A stretch of DNA of 64,000 nt from Atherinomorus stipes. Taxonomy: Eukaryota > Chordata > Actinopteri > Atheriniformes > Atherinidae. The notes under the pieces are model-generated. The model worked only from the letters and a program-made list of their open reading frames with translations, searched no databases and had not been told where the DNA came from. Below, piece after piece: positions 55,320 through 64,000 of this stretch; position 1 is the first letter of the stretch, and each line of letters opens with the position of its first letter. Location: assembly GCA_023101725.1 (NCBI GenBank), contig JALJCO010012611.1, positions 186,001 through 250,000 on the forward strand, read 5' to 3'. The translations under genes and the position numbers were made by a program.

Positions 55320-55600
55320 AAAGTGAGACCACAATATGCTCTTTTATCAGTCACAAAGTGATCTGAACATATTGTTAGATGTTTCCATGGTTTCCAGCGT
55401 GAACTGTCAGCATTTATGGGCTTGATAGCAGCTAGCCACTTAGCATGTTGTACGGGACTTTTTCTGTTGTTTTGGGAACTGGAACAAACACATTCTCTTA
55501 TCCGTGTGATAGATATGTTTATGGCAGCCAAACACAGCGGGACTTCTCGGTATTTCCAAAGTAGAATAAACGAAGATTGACGAGTAATGAAGCAGGTAAT
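55320..55600 (-). pseudogene. THAP zinc-finger remnant
   Basis: The minus strand reads AVFGCHKHIYHTDKRMCLFQ, then FPKQQKKSRTT, a one-base frameshift, then WLAAIKPINADSSRWKPWKH and LTICSDHF. This matches THAP order: G-C-x-x-x, (F)-x-F-P-K, K-K/R-W-x-x-A-I-K, and I-C-S-x-H-F with the final Cys and His ligands kept. The DNA-binding domain is complete apart from the frameshift and the first Cys region. It presumably belonged to the transposase of the enclosing element. Confidence 0.85.
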
Positions 55601-55699
55601 TCAGTGGCTCCCCTATGCAACGAAGCGATGTTTTCACCTGTTACCTAACCGGATGTGACGAATTTGGCGAAAATTCCCGGATGTTCGCGGTGATCCATA

Positions 55700-57236
55700 T
55701 ATGTAGGCAGGTGAGTGCCTTCTTAATCTAACAAATTAAGATTATGAATCAACATTAAAAATTAAAACAATGATTTAATAACAGTCCCCATACTCCTCAA
55801 ATTACTTTTATATCTCGTAACAACTCAGCACCATCCTTGTTTAAGACTGAGAAAGCGACAACTTGGACGCAGAGGTGTCTGCAGTGCAATAACGTTTTGC
55901 TCCAGAGTCCACAAACCAGAAAGCAACAACACAAACATCAAACAGGCTCATGTTAAACACTTTTGCTCTTAATTTAAGCCTTCATTTTCTCAACCTTTTT
56001 CATGGTCCAGGCTCCGTGTAATGATCTCAGTGTAATGATCATTTTAGGTTTATTTATTTAATAACTCAAGCAAATCCACCTGCCTTTAACAGACTGAACC
56101 TGTAAAATGTGGCTGATAAACATGAATAAAATTATATAAAAATATATTATGAAATCGTCACAAACACATTTATATCACACGTAGGCCTATAATTCATGGA
56201 ATAAAATCAGACTCCTACAAGAACAAATCAGAATTAGGCTATAAACACAAAATCAGGGCATTAAAGCACAAAATTTCATCGAACAATTTATTTATAAAAT
56301 CTTAGATTTTTTTTAAAGAACTTCCAGACATTTTTTTTGCATCAACAGCTGATTTTCTCTTTTTTTGTAAAAATTCTTTCTTTCAAGCGTTACAGTTGAT
56401 GTTTGTTTCTAGATGAGCTTACAGATGTAGAGTTCAGGGCTTCCTTAGTTCATTAGCTTTAGCATTAATGTTAGCATCCATCCAGACTTCTCGGCTCTGC
56501 TTTGTTATCTCCACTTACAAATCTGTATTTAATAAATTGGAGTGGAATTTTTTTTTCACTTTTTAGGGGCGGTTTGGGACCATTTCTGTCTTCATTACTC
56601 AGTTTTAATACATCTTTACAACGTTAGCTACAGGCTAGCAGCTAGCTGAGTGTCTTCTTCTGCTTGTTTGTTGAACTCTGACAAAGTACCGCCTCCAGGT
56701 GGGGGGAGGCTACATTGCAACTTATCCTATCATAAATAACAGTGAAAATTAAAGGCCCTACGGTCCTCGTGGCCCACATGTGCAAAAGGGAAGTTTCTGT
56801 CACGGCCCTCCAAACTTGACATTTTTCTCATTAGGAAGACTGTAAAATTGTTTAATTCTCTCTCATGCTCTCTTTCATTCTGCCAGCTAGCTTCAGGAAG
56901 AAGTATCAATTCACTTACACTCTATGAATGTACAGAGCCCACTGGCATAGACAGTAACGTAAAAAGGCAGCATATCGATCTGCGTTTTCATGTAAATTAT
57001 TTTTTTATGAAGAAACTGATTGTGCATGCGCAAAAACACATCATTGCGATAATATGAGGTAAAAGCAGTGTGCCTCATTAGAGGGTGTGACTATAAATTA
57101 ATGCACTGCAAAGGTGTGTTACTTGTCAGCCTGACCAGGAGGAGGCAGTATTGAGTCATTTTCTTAAGCATGAAAAGGTAAAAACGATCACTTTCAAAAT
57201 GATTAGTAAAAACAGGCTTTTGGAAATTTTAATTTG

Positions 57237-57238
<2 letters not shown>
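55700..57238. other. No recognised feature
   Basis: AT-rich sequence with no clear repeats. Short frames only. Confidence 0.4.
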
Positions 57239-57280
<42 letters not shown>

Positions 57281-57304
57281 AAAATTTAAAAAATAGATAT
57301 AAAA

Positions 57305-57366
<62 letters not shown>
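57239..57366. repeat. TA microsatellite, two blocks
   Basis: (AT)n at 57239-57274, an A/T interruption, then (AT)n at 57308-57365. Confidence 0.97.
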
Positions 57367-57367
<1 letters not shown>

Positions 57368-58619
57368 CTATTAAAGAAATAGAAAAAATTAAAAAGTAAT
57401 TATTATAATAGAATTATTTCATGTATTCCTTTCTGCCTCGGGTTGGCAGTGCTTACCCTGACTGTACACCACTGCTCATTTCTTTTTAACTGGATTTGTT
57501 TCATAAATGTCCAACTCAAGTCAAGACCAAATAACACATCATTACATGGCCAAAGTGATTTGAATTATTTCTGAGAGGCTGGGTTGAGTTTGTCTCAGAC
57601 TCCCAGCTTACACCATTTTTCAGTGTCCATGGTTCTGTCCATCCAGGTGAGACTCTAAAAGATGATGGACCGATGGACAGTCAGTTCAGATCAGATATGA
57701 ACGTGAGTCCAGTCAGTGTGAAATTTCCCTCCAGGTTGTATCTGTGTGTTAAACACAAAGAAGCCATAGCAGCTCCCCCCACCCCACCCCCCACCCCACT
57801 TGTCATCACCAAGGAGTCTCACATTTCAGAGCTGACGACCCTTCCAGAAAATTGTGCCTGATCTCTTTGTTAAATAATGCATCAACAATTTTTTTGTAAT
57901 GTAAAAAAGCTGGCTTTTAGCAGCATTGGTGGGACAGTAATGCCACCTGACAATCGCTCCCTGCAGTCTTGACTGTGGCCTGCAGGAAGAGGCAGACTCC
58001 GTGTGATTGACAAGGACAGAAAGTGGAGTAGTCCCACTTCTGTTTTTGATTTGTCATCCACAGCAATGGGATTTGAGAGAGAAGGATGAAACCGTGACAT
58101 TGACTACAATAAGTAAGAGACGAAGGCATGACATGTATGATAAGAATATCCAGGAAAGTCATTGAGGGCACCAAGGTAAGCGCCTGTCTCAACAGGACAT
58201 TCAATTATTTATAACACTGCAGAGAGTTGGTGCTTTCAAGGCCAAACAGCTTACAGCAGTTTCAAGTTAGTTGTGTTCTCAGATACTGAAGAAATACCAG
58301 ATCTACTATTTACAGGTAAAATCACGCTCCTGTTTAATAAATGGTGTGTCATGCGTTACATATCTTTATAAATCCTGCAGTTAGAACTGGTACTGATGCT
58401 GATCACAAGGGTAATGGATCAAAACGAGGTGTAAGAAAAGAAACATTTCAGCAAACAACTGCTGTTTTACCTGTAGCTGCAATGTTCACTTTCCATTTCC
58501 TACCAACACTGCGTCCTTCAACGTTACCAGACATCAGCGCTTCTCTTTCCAAACCTGCTGCTGATGAAACTTCCATACTGAGTTATATCCATCTGTTCAG
58601 CAAGCCACTCACTTACAGG
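57367..58619. other. No recognised feature
   Basis: Contains a C-rich CCCCACCCC stretch at 57775-57799 and a 109-codon plus frame at 58341-58670 without a recognisable domain. Confidence 0.4.
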
Positions 58620-60508
58620 AGCTTAGTCAGGCTGATACACCAACAGAGAACCTGGTCACCGGCTTGTTAACACAAAGATCTACCCAGCCAATCACACGGC
58701 AGTATCTAGTCATGCAGACGTGGTGAAGACGACTTGTTGAAGTTCAAACTGAGCATCAGAATGAGGAATGAAGGGGATTTCATGGTTGTTGGTTTGAGTA
58801 TTTACTGGGATTTCCACCACAAGCATCTCCAGTGAGCAGCAGTTGCCTGGACCAGCATCCAGCAGAAGACCAGACCGGGTGCCGTTTCTGTCAGCTGACA
58901 GATCTGGGGACTGTGGAGAACATTTGAGTACAATGAACTCATCATGTTCAAGAAATCAGTCTGAGATGATTCCCGCTTTATTACATGGTGCGTTCTCCTG
59001 CTGGATGATGTCATCTTTATGACATGGCGCGTTCTCCTGCTGGATGATGTCATCTTTATGACATGGCGCGTTCTCCTGCTGGATGATGTCATCTTTACGA
59101 CATGGCGCGTTCTCCTGCTGGATGATGTCATCTTTATGACATGGCGCGTTCTCCTGCTGGATGATGTCAACTTTATGACATGGCGCGTTCTCCTGCTGGA
59201 TGATGTCATCTTTATGACATGGCGCGTTCTCCTGCTGGATGATGTCATCTTTACGACATGGTGCGTTCTCCTGCTGGATGATGTCATCTTTATGACATGG
59301 CGCGTTCTCCTGCTGGATGATGTCATCTTTATGACATGGCGCGTTCTCCTGCTGGATGATGTCATCTTTACGACATGGCGCGTTCTCCTGCTGGATGATG
59401 TCATCTTTATGACATAGCGCATTATCCTGCTGGATGATGTCATCTTTATGACATGGTGTTTTTTCCTGCTGAAAAATTTTTTTTTTTAAAATGGGGCGTT
59501 TTTTTGTGGGATAATTTTTTTTTTTTAAAATGGGTTGTTTTCTTGGTGGATGATTTTTTATTTATGAGAGGGTAATATCCTTGTGGGGGATGTTATTTTT
59601 ATAATATAGTGTATTATCCTGCTGGGGGAATATCTTTTTAGAAGGGCGGTTCTCGGAAATGTCATTTTTAGAAGGGCGATTATCCTGGGGAATGTCATTT
59701 TTAGAAGCGAATATCAGGTCTCAACATCTTCGCCCCGCCCGCTGGATGATGTCATCTTTATGACATGGCACGTTCTCCTGCTGGATGATGTCATCTTTAT
59801 GACATGGCTCGTTCTCCTGCTGGAAGCAGCATCAGAGGATGCTCCACTGTGGTCATAAAGGGATGGACATGGTCAGCAACAATTCTCAGGTAGGCTGTGG
59901 TGGTTAAACCGCCACGTTGGTACTAAGGGGCCCAAAGTGGGCCAAGAAAATCTGTCCCACACCATCACACCACCACCACCAAGCTGAACCGTTGATACAA
60001 GGCAGGATGGATCCATGCTTTCATGTTGCTGACACCAAATTCTGAGCCTACATCTGAATTTGGTAGCAGAAATGGAGACTCATCAGACAAGGCAACATTT
60101 CTCCATCTTCTATTGTCCAATGTTGGTGAGTCTGTGTGAATTGTAGCCTCAGTTTCCTGTTCTTAGCTGAGAGGAGCGGCACCCGGTGTGGTCTTCTGCT
60201 GCTGTAGCCCATCTGCTTCCAGGTTGGATGTGTTGTTCATTCAGAGATGCTCTTCTGCAGACTTCAGTTGGAACAAGTGCTTATTTGAGTTCCTGTTGCC
60301 TTTCTATCAGCTGGAACCAGTCTGGCCATTCTCCTCTGACCTCTGGCAACAACAAGGCATTTGTGCCCACAGAACTGCTGCTCACTGGATATTTTCTCTT
60401 TTTGGGACCATTCTCTGTAAACCCTAGAGATGGTTGGGCAGGAAAATCCCAGTAGATCAGCAGTTTCTGAAATACTCAGACCAACGACCATGCCACGTTC
60501 AAAGTCAG
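58620..60508 (-). pseudogene. Tc1-like transposase relic with an expanded catalytic segment
   Basis: The minus strand encodes GMVVGLSISETADLLGFSCP, TISRVYREWSQKEKISSEQQ, RGQRRMARLVPADRKATGTQ (the helix-turn-helix DNA-binding half). Then come shifted segments equivalent to W-S-D-E-S (cttgtctgatgagtctcc, with the first catalytic Asp) and H-P-F-M-T-T-V-E (catccctttatgaccaca). The Q-Q-D-N-A-P-C-H block follows, here repeated many times as QQENAPCHKDDII. Downstream FLEHDEF and SPQSPDL survive. A tail with tgattggctggg and ttgtgttaacaagccggtg ends near 58640. Stops and frameshifts are many. The catalytic Asp of Q-Q-D-N is Glu in the repeats. Confidence 0.9.
58983..59830 (-). repeat. 39-bp tandem array inside the Tc1-like transposase
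   Basis: About 12 near-identical units lie in 58983-59460, each encoding 13 codons (KDDIIQQENAPCH) on the minus strand. About seven strongly degenerate units full of homopolymer T follow at 59461-59740. Two clean units follow at 59745-59830, directly abutting the rest of the transposase. Both strands stay open through the clean part. Confidence 0.95.
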
Positions 60509-60812
60509 CCTGGATTTAAATAAACTGTTTCAGCTGATCTGAGACGTTCTGGGAGTTTGTTCCAGACATGTGGAGCATAGAAGCTGAACGCAGCTTCTCC
60601 ATGTCTCGTTCTGACTCTGGAACTGATAGAAGACCGGATCCAGATGACCTGAGGGGTCTGGTGAGTTCATACTGGGTCAGAGGTCACTGATGGATTTTGG
60701 GCCTAAACCATTCAGAGCTTTATAGACCAGCAGCAGAACTTTAAAGTCTATTCTCTGATGGACCGGCAGCCAGTGTAAAGACCTCAGAACTGGACTGATG
60801 TGGTTTGGTTTT
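60507..60812 (-). mobile_element. L2-like LINE fragment (same family as 52216-53371)
   Basis: The reverse complement reads AGTCCAGTTCTGAGGTCTTT, then CACTGGCTGCCGGTCCATCA and AAAGCTCTGAATGGTTTAGG, virtually as at 52836-53120. It is truncated at both ends and abuts the Tc1-like relic. Confidence 0.93.
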
Positions 60813-62039
60813 TCTTCCCGTAACGAACATCAGTGGACTGAGCAGCACCGTCCACTATTTTCACAGACAGCAGAAATCTTTGTGAAATAAATGTCCGTGA
60901 TCTTCTTCTTCACTTATTACCACATTAAAGTTTTCCTCTGATGTTCCAACAACCAGGAATGTGACGTCCTTCCACATTTCCTCCATGTTGGTGAGAAAAA
61001 CGTCTGGCTCTCATCTGTTCTCATTACACATGTACAGATATGGCCAGGTTTGGCCAGATTAGTCTACAAGTCATGTGACTGGAATTACGTTCGTATTTTA
61101 TCTTCCAACTTGTGTAAAATTAAACCTGTAATGGAAAATCAGATTAGGCCTCATTTTCCATTTTTGGATGTCCGATTTACAAACCAAAACAAACAAACAA
61201 AAAAAACGGGAGAGGATCGTTTGCCGTTTTTTGTTTACCATCCTCCAAATGAAAATCAGATGGATTCTTGTTTTCTGTTTTTCAATGTCAACACCAAAAC
61301 CAGACGGCCATGAGGTACACGGACCAACATGGCGCCTTTTCCCATCAGTCTCTTGGTAAGCTGTTGCAGGTGGAGCTGTGAGAAGAATCCTCTCACCTGA
61401 GCTTGTGGCACTCCTCCGGACTCCTTGGTTACTCACAGCTAAATCTCCGTTTACAACATTCTGGTGTGCGTGACCTCCATCAGGTCCAGCTTGCATCTGA
61501 CTGTATCGAGGGCACGTTTGCTCATCCTGCTTGGATCTTGTCTGTAAAGATCTGGTGTTTATGTCCCGGACTCGTAATGCCATGATAATGACCTCTGTCC
61601 CGTCCCTCAGGGCAGCTTTTTCTTGCTGATGGGGGGGGGTTGATGTCAGCCACTTGCTCCATGTGCTGATACTACATCTCATGGAGAGACTTGGTTCTCC
61701 ATGTTACTTCCAGCTCACCCTCATCACTCACCATCTTCCACCGCCTGAGGCATTCTCCTATCATTTCACCCCCCGGGGGGGGGGGGGGGCATCCTTCTGA
61801 TGTGTTCATGGATGCTCCTTGCTTTATCCTGAACAGTGGTTCTGACACTCTCCAATCCTCCTCTAACTGACCCCCTTTATTCAGCGTTTCATTGTCTCTG
61901 TGCTTGTTTTCCATCTGCTGGGAGTTTCTGTGTCATCTCACTCCTCCTCTGCCAACTCCCAACAAATTCATATGATAAAAAGAGCTGATATAAGGAGCTT
62001 CAGCCAAACTCATTATGATGCATTTCAGTTTTAACATAT
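60813..62039. other. No recognised feature
   Basis: A 194-codon minus frame at 61098-61682 is the longest here but shows no domain and runs through low-complexity K/R/F-rich sequence. A G run preceded by C lies at 61768-61790. Confidence 0.4.
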
Positions 62040-62275
62040 TTGATTTATCCATCCATCAATTTTCTGTACCTGCTTTAACTTCAGGTGACTTCAGAGTCAA
62101 TTCAAAGACACTAGTTAACCTCATTTGTATGTTTCTGAACCGTGGGAGGAAGCCAGATTACCTGGTGAGAAACCAGACGTGCAAGGGGAGAAGCTGATGG
62201 AACAATCTGAACCAGGAAGCTTCATGCTGTGTGAGGTGACGGGGTTAACCACCTCACCACCATGGAGCTCTACTT
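62040..62275. mobile_element. Degraded interspersed repeat (GTGGGAGGAAGCC type)
   Basis: Ccgtgggaggaagccagatt, then cgtgcaaggggagaa and gtgaggtgacggggttaacc..cctcaccaccatgg, are recognisable landmarks of a widespread teleost short repeat with a tRNA-like end. Heavily mutated; limits approximate. Confidence 0.55.
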
Positions 62276-62359
62276 GATGTCCTGCAAAACAATTCAACAC
62301 AAGAGATCCAGATGAAGGAAAAGCAGAGATAAACAGAGCGTTGCCTGTGTGCTCTATAC

Positions 62360-62500
62360 CAGCGGTTCTCAACCTTTTCTCAACAAAGTACCCCATGCAG
62401 AATACATTTTAAGCCAAGTACCCCCCTATTGAGCACAAAGAATTTTTTGCTGGAATAATAGATTTTTTAAAAAAATACAGCATGTCGCCATTAATAGTTT
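62360..62500 (+). mobile_element. End of a hAT-like element
   Basis: CAGCGGTTCTCAACC followed by an AAGTACCCC-containing stretch matches the classic 'CAG-GGTTCTCAA' hAT terminus. The other end was not found, so this is one terminus only. Confidence 0.4.
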
Positions 62501-62879
62501 TATTAAAGGTATAGTCCGATGTTTCCCCCTGAAAATAAACGTCAGACTTGTGCAAGTGGAAATCCGTCTCAAACTGCGCCTTTGGGCCTCTACTCACGTG
62601 TCGTGGTGGGTTTGAATGCAACTCCCTCTCCCCTGCCTGTAATTCGCTCTTTATCTTTGTTTTGTTTTGGTCGGGATGTTTCTGGGTGGAGGTTTCTGTT
62701 TATATCGGCCGCCAATGACAGAGCTAAGAGCATGATGCTGTGTGGGAATAAGCTCATGATTGGAGCAGACGCCAGTCACTCAAACTCTCGAAGGAAAAAG
62801 AAAAAACGGCGGATGCACAAAGAGAAGTTAAGAGCTTCAGATAGTGCATGTTGGAAAACCAGGTTAATATTAGTTTGGC

Positions 62880-63129
62880 TTTTTTTTTTTTTTTGTTATA
62901 CTAGTATGATCCCTGAGGGGAAATTAGGGCTCTGCATTTTACCATCTCTGTACTGTGAGTATCAGAGAGCAGTGGGCTGCTACTTAAAGTGCCTGGGGAG
63001 CAGTAGGTGGGGGGTTAAGGACCTTGCTCAAGGGTCCACAGTGGTCCACCCAGGGGTTGTGTCGGGGAATCGAACCCGGGTCCTCCGCGCCCAAGCCCAC
63101 GTCGCTACCACTGGGCTATCCACTCCCCC
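62880..63129 (-). mobile_element. tRNA-headed SINE, family C copy 2
   Basis: Same architecture as 51628-51874: GGATAGCCCAGTGGTAGCGA, GGGTTCGATTCCCC, a body with GCAGCCCACTGCTCTCTGAT, and a poly-A tail (T run 62881-62894). Divergence between the two copies is low, suggesting recent activity. Confidence 0.93.
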
Positions 63130-63516
63130 TACCCACTCCTTTACCTGCTGCTGCGCTCTGAAGGAGACGTTGAAGCTGAATAGTTTGAAGAAGGCGGTCA
63201 GAAGGGATAGGAGGGATCATGCACGTTTGAAGGGGAAGTTCGGCTTTTTTCAATCTGGACCTATTTTCTAGCATAAAATATGTTCATTTCCTCACCCAGA
63301 CAGTTTTGGTGCAACTTGAATTCCTTCAGGAGATATTTAGATCCACTCCAGATCAGCGTATGTCCAATATAATGGCAGTGATGGGGCGACCACGTGCAGC
63401 CTCTAAATAAAGGCATTATCTGCCACAAACTCCTTCATTTTACCAATGTTTTGTTAACATTACCCGCTTAGTGGAGACGTAGTTTTTTATCATTATTCAC
63501 ATATGAAGTGTAGACA
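63130..63516. other. Unassigned, probably repetitive
   Basis: The segment gaaggggaagttcggctttt and what follows has the feel of a dispersed repeat flank, but no borders were found. Confidence 0.3.
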
Positions 63517-64000
63517 TAGGCCCAATCCCAATTCTCTTTTTTACCCCTACCCCTTACCCTTGGCCCTTGCACTTAAAACGAAGCTACAAGGGGTAGGGGT
63601 GAAAGTCAACCCCTTCAAATTGGGACACCCCTTCAAGAATCACATACGTCATCAGTGATTCCGCCGGCTTGTGTAAGCAGATGTGCGCTGAGCTGTTGGC
63701 GCAAATCTGGAGAAAGCCGTCTACAGCTGTGGATTAACGTTAACAAGCAAATTCGATTTTTGCATGACATCCTGCCTGTGTTTTATCCCATGAAGACCAG
63801 CAGCGATGCTGCCAATTTTTATTGATCATCTAGATTATCAGGGCTGCAGAGCACCGCTGGTTTTCAGCCGTTTATATAACTAAAGCGTCAATGTAGTACT
63901 CGCGATTTTTTTTCATGTGCATTTTGCAAAAAAAATGACCGTTAAACATTTAAACAGCATTAAACTAGACTATATAATGGTTTTCACACTTTTTAAACTT
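63517..64000. mobile_element. Left part of a MITE, cut by the window edge
   Basis: TAGGCCCAATCCCAATTCTC followed by ACCCCTACCCCTTACCC and its own inverse aaggggtaggggt nearby is the start of a widespread teleost TIR element. The right end is outside the window. Confidence 0.65.

Larger units (their letters stand above)
54596..55699. mobile_element. DNA transposon with 15-bp TIRs and converging coding remnants
   Basis: TATGGATCACCGCGA at the left is an exact inverse of TCGCGGTGATCCATA at the right. It encloses a plus-strand frame (54772) and a minus-strand THAP remnant (55590-55320). The target duplication may be TA. Confidence 0.8.

Noticed and set aside
59019..59417. A 132-codon plus-strand repeat protein (MTWRVLLLDDVIF units)
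   Set aside because: Antisense of the Tc1 transposase repeat. The minus reading matches a known motif and the plus does not.
61098..61682. A 194-codon minus frame
   Set aside because: Composition changes midway and the C-terminal part is low-complexity Lys/Phe-rich; no family recognised.
62519..63271. A 250-codon plus frame
   Set aside because: It runs through a SINE in antisense and unrelated repeat sequence on both sides; no domain.

Overview
This window reads as vertebrate, almost certainly teleost, non-coding DNA packed with transposable elements (TEs). It has no operons, no Shine-Dalgarno spacing and no long intact single-copy gene. It does have tRNA-headed SINEs of teleost type, L2-like and L1-like LINEs, Tc1-like elements carrying the [15 protein letters not shown] signature, hAT elements with 8-bp target duplications, a PIF/Harbinger-like MITE flanked by TTA, CA/TA microsatellites and several minisatellites. 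I found no convincing intact host gene. The window is probably intergenic or intronic. Family names are recognised from memory and motifs, without database searches.

Layout. 0-4.4 kb: a 34-bp tandem repeat, a broken TE-protein fragment, a long inverted-repeat element and two MITEs. 4.4-7.3 kb: little recognisable. 7.3-15.7 kb: a run of non-autonomous DNA transposons, including a 1.2-kb hAT element with a perfect 8-bp duplication and a 265-bp hAT MITE nested in a larger element. 15.8-16.5 kb: a LINE reverse-transcriptase relic. 17.06-20.26 kb: a 3.2-kb minisatellite (25-bp unit) invaded by a SINE. 20.99-21.14 kb: a hexamer array. 23.8-25.2 kb: SINE, MITE and LINE fragments. 26.1-31.8 kb, minus strand: a decayed multi-exon THAP/P-element-type (THAP9-like) transposase gene. 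Its splice sites are still readable, one MITE sits inside an exon and a larger transposon lies in an intron. 32.3-38.3 kb: TIR elements and half of a Tc1 element. 40.1-42.9 kb, minus: an L2-like LINE carrying two precisely delimited DNA-transposon insertions. 43.8-45.3 kb: a hAT element. 45.46-48.33 kb, minus: a 5'-truncated, internally deleted L1 flanked by a 12-bp duplication and inserted in a Tc1 copy. 49.2-53.4 kb: Tc1, SINE and LINE pieces. 54.6-55.7 kb: a TIR element with THAP and other coding remnants. 58.6-60.5 kb: a Tc1-like transposase relic containing a 39-bp in-frame array. 60.5-64 kb: LINE, SINE and MITE fragments.

The most unusual observation is in the 3' part of the L1 insertion (45476-46660). 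This 1.2-kb block is almost devoid of T on the + strand (A on the L1 sense strand). Inside it lies a full 265-bp copy of the same hAT MITE family found at 14773-15037. The two align without a gap. By hand count, 71 of 85 T positions beyond the first 24 bases became C, while only about 8 of the roughly 156 other positions differ. This strand-specific A-to-G conversion, in the L1 sense orientation, is what reverse transcription of an ADAR-type hyper-edited L1 transcript would leave. It also explains the long spurious proline- and glycine-rich reading frames there.

A second theme is tandem amplification of TE coding sequence in units divisible by three: 17 codons of a LINE reverse transcriptase at 52229-52583, and 13 codons around a catalytic motif of a Tc1 transposase at 58983-59830. 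All coding regions listed are remnants.
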